This document shows, in pieces, positions 57,344-64,000 of a stretch of 64,000 nt of DNA. The translations under genes were made by a program, and so were the position numbers. The stretch comes from Croceivirga sp. (GTDB lineage Bacteria > Bacteroidota > Bacteroidia > Flavobacteriales > Flavobacteriaceae): contig JANQRG010000029.1 in assembly GCA_028284665.1 (NCBI GenBank), positions 61,190-125,189 on the forward strand, written 5' to 3'. The notes under the pieces were generated by a model. The model made no database searches, was not told the DNA's origin, and saw nothing but the letters and a program-made list of their open reading frames with translations. The first letter of the stretch is position 1, and each line of letters starts with the position of its first letter.

Positions 57344-58619
57344 TCCGGTGACAAAGATCAAAACTACCTTTGCATTTGTAGCGCTGCTATTGTGTTGTAG
57401 CATTTCCACCGCTTCCGTTATCCTGATTCCGATGGATGCCGAAAGCCAACAGAATCATTTGAAGGCTTATGGCATTACCTATTGGGTGTTAACCAAACAA
57501 CAAAAAGTACAGTGGTTGCTAAATTATCGCGGAGGATCTTTTTTACTTCCGGATGGGGAAGCGATACGAAATGAATGCCAGATACGTGGCGTATCCTTTG
57601 AAGTACTCTCTGACGCACAGGCAGAAACTATTTTAGAGGGTATTGGAAGTCCTTCCCAAAACCAGGATGCTGTGATCCTGGAAAAGGCGCCGAAGATTGC
57701 GGTATATTCTCCAAAGGACAACCAGCCCTGGGATGATGCGGTTACCATGGTACTTACTTATGCCGAAATCCCATATATCACCTTGTATGATGAGGAAGTC
57801 CTGGATGATAAACTGGCACTTTACGACTGGTTGCACTTGCACCACGAAGACTTTACCGGGCAATATGGAAAGTTTTATGGCGCTTATCGCGCTGCTCCAT
57901 GGTATATTGAGGGCAAGCGACTAGCGGAGGAACGCGCAGCAAAATTAGGATTCTCCAAGGTTTCCGAACAAAAAAGCGCGGTTGTCGAAAAAATTAGACG
58001 ATATGTCATAGGAGGGGGGTTCATGTTTGCAATGTGTTCAGCCACGGATAGTTTTGACATCGCGTTAGCAGCGAATAATGTGGACATTTGCGAACCAATG
58101 TTTGATGGTGACCCTTCGGAGGCCAACTACCAGGGCAAACTGGATTTTTCAAGGACTTTTGCCTTTACCAACTTCTCATTGGAACGAAATCCGTTGAAAT
58201 ATGAGTTTTCTTCAATCGATATGACCGGAAAACGAAGATCAGTCCCGCGGGAATCGGATTATTTCACCCTGATGGAGTTTTCGGCAAAATGGGATCCTGT
58301 ACCTACGATGCTTACGCAAAATCATACTGCTTTGGTTAAAGGGTTTATGGGGCAAACAACCGCTTTTGAGCGTGGTGAAATTAAGCCTACGGTCATGGTC
58401 TTGGGAGAGTGTAAACTAAACGGGGAGGCCCGCTATATTCACGGCATAAAGGGGAAAGGTTTTTTTACCTTTTATGGTGGACATGACCCAGAGGATTACC
58501 AACATCGCGTAGGGGACCCTAAAACGGAATTGGAATTGCATCCGACTTCTCCAGGGTATCGACTAATACTAAACAATGTGCTGTTTCCGGCGGCTCGTAA
58601 GAAAAAGCAGAAGACTTGA
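57327..58619 (+). CDS. Conserved exported protein of unknown function (labelled asparagine synthetase B in some flavobacterial annotations)
   Basis: I choose ATG at 57327 (430 residues, MMSLFSPVTKIKTTFAFVAL signal). The ORF runs upstream in frame into dnaB, but those codons are only dnaB in another frame. The protein begins after the signal with SVILIPMDAESQQNHLKAYG. A central region (PKIAVYSPKDNQPWDDAVTMVLTYAEIPYITLYD) looks like a class I glutamine-amidotransferase/Rossmann-like fold, and IGGGFMFAMCSATDSFDIAL could be the nucleophile-elbow region. No ATP-pyrophosphatase domain of a real asparagine synthetase is visible, and a secreted protein could not use that cofactor. It overlaps dnaB by 17 nt. 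Confidence 0.75.
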   Translation: MMSLFSPVTKIKTTFAFVALLLCCSISTASVILIPMDAESQQNHLKAYGITYWVLTKQQKVQWLLNYRGGSFLLPDGEAIRNECQIRGVSFEVLSDAQAETILEGIGSPSQNQDAVILEKAPKIAVYSPKDNQPWDDAVTMVLTYAEIPYITLYDEEVLDDKLALYDWLHLHHEDFTGQYGKFYGAYRAAPWYIEGKRLAEERAAKLGFSKVSEQKSAVVEKIRRYVIGGGFMFAMCSATDSFDIALAANNVDICEPMFDGDPSEANYQGKLDFSRTFAFTNFSLERNPLKYEFSSIDMTGKRRSVPRESDYFTLMEFSAKWDPVPTMLTQNHTALVKGFMGQTTAFERGEIKPTVMVLGECKLNGEARYIHGIKGKGFFTFYGGHDPEDYQHRVGDPKTELELHPTSPGYRLILNNVLFPAARKKKQKT

Positions 58620-58626
58620 TTAGTGA

Positions 58627-59133
58627 TTAGCTGCGAGTGTATCGCTTGATGATATCGATATGCTCAGGAAAAGCGAGAAGTAGTGCTTCTCGATCAGCAA
58701 ATATAAAATCTTGAAAATCAAATCCCGGAGCTACCGTACATCCCACCAGTGCGTAACTACCCGGTGCTGAGATAGCGGCGGCAAACCAACTTCCTCCGGG
58801 CACTACCAACTGTGGTGTATGTCCTGCAGCCAGGTAGTTCCCAATCAGGCTTTTGGTATATTGACCGGTAGGGGAGATCTGGTGAAGTTCGATGGGAGCC
58901 CCCTTGTAAAAATGCCAAATCTCATCTTGCTGAATTTTGTGAAAGGCAGAAAAGGAATCAGAAGTCAATAGAAAGTAAATGCAAGTGCACACATTTCGAT
59001 CGCCTTGCTGCTGGTTTTCCAGGAGATGTGATGGAATACTATCCCTGCTTCTGTATGTTTCACGATAATAGCCACCTTCCGGATGGGGGACTAATTCCAA
59101 TGTTTCGACAAGCCTCTTAACCTCTTCTTTCAT
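58627..59133 (-). CDS. Cupin superfamily protein, DUF985 type
   Basis: 168 residues. PHPEGGYYRETYRS near the start, TCIYFLLTSDSFSAFHKIQQDEIWHFYKG and the late VVPGGSWFAAAISAPGSYALVGCTVAPGFDFQDF are hallmarks of the cupin_5 (DUF985) family, a double-stranded beta-helix protein. Function is unknown; some members bind sugar nucleotides or act as epimerase-like proteins. Its start overlaps the stop of the Cof-type hydrolase by 4 nt, so the two are coupled. Confidence 0.88.
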   Translation of the reverse strand: MKEEVKRLVETLELVPHPEGGYYRETYRSRDSIPSHLLENQQQGDRNVCTCIYFLLTSDSFSAFHKIQQDEIWHFYKGAPIELHQISPTGQYTKSLIGNYLAAGHTPQLVVPGGSWFAAAISAPGSYALVGCTVAPGFDFQDFIFADREALLLAFPEHIDIIKRYTRS

Positions 59134-59930
59134 AGCAATTGCTCAAGGATAGTCTCTACCCCGTAGTTGTTATTGTCTTTTGTTTCGTACCGTGCAACTT
59201 TTTTTACGTTGGGATGCGCATTGGCCATAGCAAAGCTAAAGTCTGCTAGTTCCAGCATTTCCAGGTCATTATAGTAATCTCCAAATACGAGGACTTCGTT
59301 GGCATTTACCCCGAATGCATTCATTACCTTTTTTAGCGCGTTGCCCTTGTGGGCATTGACGTGGTTAATATCCATCCAATGTCTCCCGGAAACCTTGACC
59401 AAGACGTCTTTCGCATAGTTTTGTACTGTCGGGTATAAATATAATTCTGAGCTGATGCCGTGATACACCGCAATTTTTACAATTTCTTCTTGTACAAAAT
59501 CAAAACTCTCAACGACCTCGTATTTGGAGTAGTATTCCACCAAATCTTCCAGAAATTCTGAGGAAGAAGAGTCAAAGTACGAAGTCGATTTTCCACATAG
59601 CATAATACCCACATCATCAATATCTCTTATTATACGAACCAGCCGATTAACCAGTTTAGGGGCCAAAGGGGTACTTGAAATTTCCTTTTCCCGTTGGCGA
59701 ATAATGGCGCCGTTTTCAGCAATGAATACGATACTATCCTTAATTCGATGAAGTTTTGAGGCCATACTATGGTATTGACGACCACTGGCGGCAACAAATT
59801 GTATGCCCCTATCATTGAGTTTATGGAATAGTTCAAAAAAGCGGTCGCTTACCTGATGTTCGGAATTCAGCAAAGTCCCATCCATATCACTGACCACCAT
59901 TTTAATATTGGATAAATCCATTTGACGCAT
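59130..59930 (-). CDS. Cof-type HAD-superfamily phosphatase
   Basis: 266 residues. Motif I is VVSDMDGTLLNSEHQ, motif II FVAASGRQ, motif III a Lys in the NAHKGNALKKV segment, and motif IV VFGDYYNDLEMLE. The large C2b cap is typical of the Cof/YbiV group that dephosphorylates sugar phosphates and flavin-type cofactors. A start at the fourth codon (MDLSNIKMVV) is also possible. A -7-like TACCTTTG lies at 59947-59940 on the minus strand, so the leader would be very short. It is coupled to the cupin gene. Confidence 0.9.
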   Translation of the reverse strand: MRQMDLSNIKMVVSDMDGTLLNSEHQVSDRFFELFHKLNDRGIQFVAASGRQYHSMASKLHRIKDSIVFIAENGAIIRQREKEISSTPLAPKLVNRLVRIIRDIDDVGIMLCGKSTSYFDSSSSEFLEDLVEYYSKYEVVESFDFVQEEIVKIAVYHGISSELYLYPTVQNYAKDVLVKVSGRHWMDINHVNAHKGNALKKVMNAFGVNANEVLVFGDYYNDLEMLELADFSFAMANAHPNVKKVARYETKDNNNYGVETILEQLL

Positions 59931-59995
59931 TTAAGGGCACAAAGGTAGTAGGATAGGATGGATTCTTGTAAAGTTTGTATTAAATTCAAGCTTAT

Positions 59996-60418
59996 ATGAA
60001 GAGCTACCAAAAAGAATTAACAATGCCTCCTTTTGGAAGGGGATTCCATCTAATTACAGATAAAGTACTTGCTGCAATACCTCAATTGCGACAAGTACAA
60101 ATAGGCCTGCTTCAGGTCTTTATAAAACACACTTCTGCCAGCCTGACGATTAACGAAAATGCGGATCCAACCGTACGAATGGATTTTGAAAGTCATATGA
60201 ACCAGATGGTTCCCGAAAATGCATCCTACTATCGTCATAATTATGAGGGTCCGGACGATATGCCGGCACATATCAAAGCTTCGCTAATGGGTGCATCAGT
60301 GCAGGTTCCTATTACCAATGGTAGATTGAATCTGGGGATATGGCAGGGGATCTATCTTTGCGAACACCGCGATCATGCCTCAGGAAGAACACTTTTGATC
60401 ACCGTTTTAGGGGAATAA
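59996..60418 (+). CDS. YjbQ-family protein (UPF0047, secondary thiamine-phosphate synthase)
   Basis: 140 residues. The conserved stretch VFIKHTSASLTINENADPTVRMD carries the His and Asn of the family. HIKASLMGASVQVPI and LGIWQGIYLCEHRD contain further conserved His/Trp. The family folds as a trimeric beta-sandwich; E. coli YjbQ shows weak thiamine-phosphate synthase activity. The physiological role is unclear. It is a lone gene followed by a bidirectional terminator. Confidence 0.9.
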   Translation: MKSYQKELTMPPFGRGFHLITDKVLAAIPQLRQVQIGLLQVFIKHTSASLTINENADPTVRMDFESHMNQMVPENASYYRHNYEGPDDMPAHIKASLMGASVQVPITNGRLNLGIWQGIYLCEHRDHASGRTLLITVLGE

Positions 60419-60446
60419 AAAACCCACCAATTGGTGGGTTTTTTTA
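60417..60446. terminator. Bidirectional terminator between yjbQ and rplT
   Basis: A 20-nt perfect palindrome, AACCCACCAATTGGTGGGTT (60421-60440), is flanked by A residues on the left and T residues on the right. It can stop transcription from both sides and lies 26 nt past the rplT stop. Confidence 0.9.
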
Positions 60447-60471
60447 AGCGGGGTAAAGTTTATGTTAATCG

Positions 60472-60816
60472 TTATTTTACTTTTTCTACGATGGCTTTAA
60501 ATGCCTCAGGATGGTTCATTGCTAAATCGGCTAGAACTTTTCGGTTCAGCTCAATACCGTTAGCTTTTACTCTTCCCATAAACTGAGAGTAAGACATTCC
60601 GTGCATACGGGCACCCGCATTGATACGGGTAATCCAAAGTGCTCGAAAACTTCTCTTTTTATTTCTTCTATCGCGGTAGGCATACTGCATGGCCTTCTCT
60701 ACCGCATTCTTGGCTACTGTCCAGACATTTTTACGTCTTCCAAAGTACCCTTTTGCTTGCTTCAACACTTTTTTTCTACGTGCTCTTGAAGCAACTGAAT
60801 TCACTGATCTTGGCAT
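60472..60816 (-). CDS. rplT: 50S ribosomal protein L20
   Basis: 114 residues, the standard length. [32 protein letters not shown] and [19 protein letters not shown] are characteristic. L20 is needed early in 50S assembly and in many bacteria represses its own operon by binding mRNA. It is the last gene of thrS-infC-rpmI-rplT, 89 nt after rpmI, ending at a strong terminator. Confidence 0.98.
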   Translation of the reverse strand: MPRSVNSVASRARRKKVLKQAKGYFGRRKNVWTVAKNAVEKAMQYAYRDRRNKKRSFRALWITRINAGARMHGMSYSQFMGRVKANGIELNRKVLADLAMNHPEAFKAIVEKVK

Positions 60817-60905
60817 AATTTTTTTTTTTGTAGCAGGCGGCCGCGGTACGACACTTTACATTGGCCTGACTCCAGGGTTAAACATTAAATAAACCGAAAG
60901 AACAA

Positions 60906-61103
60906 TTATTTCAATCGTAATTGTTCTTTAATACTGTTAACGTCCGACTCATGTACCAGGGTAGAGTGGGTTAACCTAAGCTTACGCTTTTTCGATTTTT
61001 TGGTCAGAATATGACTTTTAAAAGCGTGCTTTCTTTTAATTTTACCAGAACCCGTAAGCTTAAATCGCTTTTTGGCACTGGATTTTGTTTTCATCTTTGG
61101 CAT
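60906..61103 (-). CDS. rpmI: 50S ribosomal protein L35
   Basis: 65 residues, highly basic. [20 protein letters not shown] and the following [24 protein letters not shown] stretch are diagnostic. It lies between infC (53 nt gap) and rplT (89 nt gap), the universal order. Confidence 0.97.
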   Translation of the reverse strand: MPKMKTKSSAKKRFKLTGSGKIKRKHAFKSHILTKKSKKRKLRLTHSTLVHESDVNSIKEQLRLK

Positions 61104-61156
61104 TTTTCTTCCTTTATATAACTTAAGCTACTCTGTATGCCAGAATAGCCTCCCGC

Positions 61157-61714
61157 TTACTTTTTTGTATTCTTTGAGGCGATGAACATCGTCATACGTT
61201 TTCCCTCTAATTTTGGCATCTGTTCCACCTTTCCAAATTCTTCGAGATCCCGCGCTAAGCGCAATAATAAGATCTCTCCCTGATCCTTGTAAACGATAGA
61301 GCGCCCTTTGAAAAAGACATAGGCTTTTAATTTGGCGCCATCCTTTAAGAACTTCTCTGCGTGCCGCTTTTTAAACTCATAATCGTGATCATCGGTTTGC
61401 GGTCCAAATCGAATTTCCTTAACGATAACTTTTGTCGCTTTGGCTTTCATGGCCTTCTCGCGCTTCTTTTGTTCGTATAAGAACTTCTTGTAATCGATTA
61501 TTTTGCAAACCGGTGGATCTGCTTTAGGCGAAATTTCAACAAGATCCAATTCTAACTCTCGAGCTTTTTCAAGAGCAGTTCGCATAGGATAGACTCCCAT
61601 CTCTACATTATCGCCCACTAATCGCACCTCCCGGGCGGTAATTTGTTCATTGATTTTGTGTGGGTTTTTGTTCTCCCTACGTGGCTGCGGCCTTGATCTT
61701 CTTCGTATTGCTAT
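61157..61714 (-). CDS. infC: Translation initiation factor IF-3, non-canonical start codon
   Basis: The IF-3 core is clear ([60 protein letters not shown]). The first standard start codon, GTG at 61627, would cut into the conserved [15 protein letters not shown] block. In frame upstream the coding potential continues as [20 protein letters not shown] back to a stop at 61718-61720. Only ATC (61717), ATA (61714) and ATA (61708) are available as starts, with no ATG, GTG or TTG. I choose ATA at 61714, which gives MAIRRRS, as in flavobacterial relatives (185 residues). E. coli infC likewise uses AUU, through which IF-3 represses its own synthesis. It starts 29 nt after thrS. Confidence 0.9.
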   Translation of the reverse strand: MAIRRRSRPQPRRENKNPHKINEQITAREVRLVGDNVEMGVYPMRTALEKARELELDLVEISPKADPPVCKIIDYKKFLYEQKKREKAMKAKATKVIVKEIRFGPQTDDHDYEFKKRHAEKFLKDGAKLKAYVFFKGRSIVYKDQGEILLLRLARDLEEFGKVEQMPKLEGKRMTMFIASKNTKK

Positions 61715-61743
61715 GATTTATAACTTTTGGTTAAACTTAATTT

Positions 61744-63693
61744 TTAGAACGACTTTAAGGTACTATTTATTTCCGTCGCAATCAAATGGGCAAATTCATC
61801 TATTTCAACTGCCCCGAGGTCTTCTCCACCGTGTCGTCGCACTGAAATTGTGCCTTGTTCCTCTTCATGCTCCCCAACAATGATCATAAAGGGGATTTTT
61901 TTCATTTCCGCCTCTCTGATTTTCTTCCCTACTGTCTCGTTCCTATTATCAATGAGCGCGCGAATTTCGTGATTTTCCAGCGAATTCAAAACTTTTTCCG
62001 CATAATTTTCGTGTTTCTCGCTGACAGGCAATACAATAGCTTGTTGTGGAATAAGCCAAAGCGGAAAATTACCTCCGGTATGTTCCAATAATATGGCAAC
62101 AAACCGCTCCAGACTTCCAAAAGGTGCCCGGTGAATCATAATGGGTCTGTGAAGTTCGTTGTCACTACCCTTATAGGTTAAATCAAACCGTTCTGGTAAG
62201 CTGTAATCCACTTGGATAGTACCTAACTGCCAGCTACGTCCCAGGGCGTCTTTAACCATAAAGTCCAATTTTGGCCCATAAAAAGCAGCTTCCCCGGGTA
62301 CTATGGTGAATTTAAGTCCTTTATCTTCTGCCGCTTTGATGATGGCCTGTTCCGCCTTCTCCCAGTTCTCTGGCGATCCAATATATTTTTCCGGCTTTTC
62401 CAAATCCCGAACCGAAACCTGCGCGGTAAAGTTGTCAAAACCTAATGATGTGAATACATACAATACAAGGTCGATCACATTTTTAAATTCCTGATCCAAT
62501 TGTTCCGGTGTACAGAAGATATGGGCATCATCTTGGGTAAATCCTCGTACCCGGGTCAATCCATGCAGCTCACCACTTTGCTCATATCGGTATACAGTTC
62601 CAAATTCGGCATATCGAATAGGTAAGTCTTTGTATGAATGTGGTTGGACGTTATAGATCTCACAATGATGCGGACAATTCATAGGTTTCAACAAAAACTC
62701 CTCATCTTCCTTTGGGGTATGAATGGGTTGAAAACTATCTTCTCCATATTTTGCATAGTGTCCGGAGGTAACATACAGTTCTTTTTGCCCTATGTGGGGT
62801 GTTGCTACCATTTCATAGCCTGCTTTTTTCTGTGCTTTTTTCAGGAAATTTTCGAGCCTTTCCCGTAGTGCTGCCCCCTTTGGCAGCCATAGCGGGAGAC
62901 CCAGCCCTACTTTTTGTGAGAACGTAAACAATTCGAGTTCTCTTCCTAATTTTCTATGATCCCGTTTTTTAGCCTCTTCCAGGAGCTCAAGATATTCAGT
63001 CAGTTCCTTTTGTTTTGGGAACGATATACCATATACCCTGGTCAATTGCGGGTTGTTTTCATCCCCCCGCCAGTAGGCTCCTGCAACATTCAATATTTTA
63101 ATTGCTTTAATAAAACCAGTGTTTGGAATATGTCCTCCCCGGCAGAGATCCGTAAATGAACTGTGATCGCAAAAAGTGATTTCGCCATCATTAAGGTTTT
63201 CGATAAGTTCTATCTTATAAGGATTGTTTTGAGCTTCATAAAAAGCAAGGGCATCTTTTTTTGATACCTCCCGCATTTTAAATTCGTGCTTGCCTCTGGC
63301 GATCTCCAACGCTCTTTTTTCAATTTTCGGAAAATCTTTTTCTGAAATAGGATGTTCCCCGAAATCTACATCGTAATAAAACCCATTTTCAATGGCGGGC
63401 CCAATGGTCAGTTTAATACCCGGATACAATTCTTCCAAAGCCTGCGCTACCACATGAGAAGAGGAGTGCCAAAATGCCTTTTTGCCAGGAGCATCTGACC
63501 AGGTATATAATGTAAGCGTACCATCATGAGTAAGAGGGGTCGTCACCTCAATGGTGGTATCATTATATTTTGCTGAGATTACATTTCTTGCCAGTCCTTC
63601 ACTGATGCTTTTTGCAATTGCGATTGCTGTTGTACCGTATTGTACCTCCTTAATGGCGCCGTCAGGCAGTGTAATTTTAATCATTTCAATCAT
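61744..63693 (-). CDS. thrS: Threonyl-tRNA synthetase
   Basis: 649 residues. An N-terminal TGS domain ([20 protein letters not shown]) is followed by the editing domain ([16 protein letters not shown] and [15 protein letters not shown]). The class II catalytic core contains [33 protein letters not shown] and [17 protein letters not shown]. The C-terminal anticodon-binding domain starts at [15 protein letters not shown]. It charges tRNA-Thr and clears Ser-tRNA-Thr. The start could be the fourth codon (MIKITLPDG) instead. It is the first gene of the thrS-infC-rpmI-rplT operon and has a consensus promoter. Confidence 0.97.
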   Translation of the reverse strand: MIEMIKITLPDGAIKEVQYGTTAIAIAKSISEGLARNVISAKYNDTTIEVTTPLTHDGTLTLYTWSDAPGKKAFWHSSSHVVAQALEELYPGIKLTIGPAIENGFYYDVDFGEHPISEKDFPKIEKRALEIARGKHEFKMREVSKKDALAFYEAQNNPYKIELIENLNDGEITFCDHSSFTDLCRGGHIPNTGFIKAIKILNVAGAYWRGDENNPQLTRVYGISFPKQKELTEYLELLEEAKKRDHRKLGRELELFTFSQKVGLGLPLWLPKGAALRERLENFLKKAQKKAGYEMVATPHIGQKELYVTSGHYAKYGEDSFQPIHTPKEDEEFLLKPMNCPHHCEIYNVQPHSYKDLPIRYAEFGTVYRYEQSGELHGLTRVRGFTQDDAHIFCTPEQLDQEFKNVIDLVLYVFTSLGFDNFTAQVSVRDLEKPEKYIGSPENWEKAEQAIIKAAEDKGLKFTIVPGEAAFYGPKLDFMVKDALGRSWQLGTIQVDYSLPERFDLTYKGSDNELHRPIMIHRAPFGSLERFVAILLEHTGGNFPLWLIPQQAIVLPVSEKHENYAEKVLNSLENHEIRALIDNRNETVGKKIREAEMKKIPFMIIVGEHEEEQGTISVRRHGGEDLGAVEIDEFAHLIATEINSTLKSF

Positions 63694-63712
63694 GCAGATT
63701 TTAGCGTAGGGG

Positions 63713-63742
63713 CAAAGATACTATCTAAGGATAAAGTAGCAA
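63713..63742 (-). promoter_or_regulatory. Promoter of the thrS-infC-rpmI-rplT operon
   Basis: Minus strand: TTG (63742-63740), 19-bp spacer, TATCTTTG (63720-63713), 20 nt before the thrS ATG. No long leader or T-box-like structure can fit. Confidence 0.75.
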
Positions 63743-63891
63743 TATGATTTATTACGATCTGGGGGTCCAGGAAATTAACGGAAAGCGATATCTGTGGTGG
63801 AGGTAATACCAGAAAGTTGACGGGTGAATTAGTTGTAAACAATTCATAGTCAAATTGTTGAAATTTTAAAAAAAAATTGTCTCAAAACATT

Positions 63892-63922
63892 TTGTGGTTA
63901 GAAATAATCCTTTCTATATTTG
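63892..63922 (+). promoter_or_regulatory. Promoter reading out of the right edge
   Basis: TTG (63892-63894), 20-bp spacer, TATATTTG (63915-63922), a full Bacteroidota consensus. The 78 nt after it contain no start codon that opens a convincing frame, so the transcribed gene lies beyond the window. Confidence 0.7.
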
Positions 63923-64000
63923 CACCCGCTTTGCTGATAAGGTGGGGCGATAGTGAGGTAAAACGAGGGGCCTTTCGGGGTTTCTTTTTTTGTCTTTACG

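Noticed and set aside
61157..61627. IF-3 starting at GTG 61627
   Set aside because: This start deletes the conserved N-terminal helix; clear IF-3 coding sequence continues upstream in the same frame.
63975..63995. Terminator or attenuator hairpin near the right edge
   Set aside because: The GGGGCC and CGGGG runs before the T tract do not pair well enough to form a stem.

Overview
The window looks like a chromosome segment of a marine member of the Flavobacteriaceae (Bacteroidota). Evidence: several promoters of the Bacteroidota type (TTG, 19-21 bp, TAnnTTTG), almost no Shine-Dalgarno sequences, a split transketolase, an ECF sigma/FecR/TonB-receptor set, the order thrS-infC-rpmI-rplT, and a flavobacterial-type carotenoid cluster. 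No rRNA, CRISPR array or insertion sequence was seen.

Left part (1-11.9 kb): the 3' end of a SurA-like prolyl isomerase, a MoxR ATPase and aconitase. Two coupled TlpA-like thioredoxins follow, the first without its CXXC cysteines, and then a CrtA-like oxygenase. The carotenoid operon crtI-crtB-crtZ-crtD-cruF (minus strand) is headed by a MerR/B12-binding regulator that carries the W-x9-E-H and E-x-H-x-x-G signatures of CarH photoreceptors. The enzyme set predicts a monocyclic myxol/saproxanthin-type pigment. The beta-cyclase must lie elsewhere.

Middle part (12.7-46 kb): an accessory catabolic island. It holds an SLC13 dicarboxylate carrier, DhaK and DhaL kinase subunits, a HAD phosphatase, a class II aldolase, a creatininase-fold protein and four mandelate-racemase-type enolase-superfamily enzymes, three of them with twin-arginine signals. 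It also holds two TonB receptors, an ECF sigma/FecR pair, a tartrate/D-malate dehydrogenase, a WD40-like protein, a FAH-family protein, a cytochrome c/sugar-dehydrogenase lipoprotein and a TauE/SafE permease. A LacI regulator, a GH28 enzyme, a sulfatase, a likely (alpha/alpha)6 enzyme of unknown family and a GHL6-like glycosidase complete it. A palindrome TGCAATCGATTGCA lies just downstream of the -7 boxes of both the ECF sigma gene and the GH28 operon. A one-mismatch copy lies beside lacI. I infer one LacI regulon for an acidic, perhaps sulfated, sugar polymer: outer-membrane import, periplasmic hydrolysis and dehydration, then cytoplasmic kinase/aldolase steps. A relic of uronate isomerase (uxaC) between lacI and the permease suggests that an ancestral hexuronate route was rebuilt. 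The exact substrate cannot be read from sequence.

Right part (47-64 kb): core genes. These are tRNA-Lys, aroK, a phosphoribosyltransferase, hslR, an FKBP lipoprotein, an outer-membrane barrel, split transketolase, tgt, lptG-like, accA, dnaB, a conserved exported protein, a cupin, a Cof-type phosphatase, yjbQ and rplT-rpmI-infC-thrS. infC appears to start at a non-canonical AUA/AUC codon.
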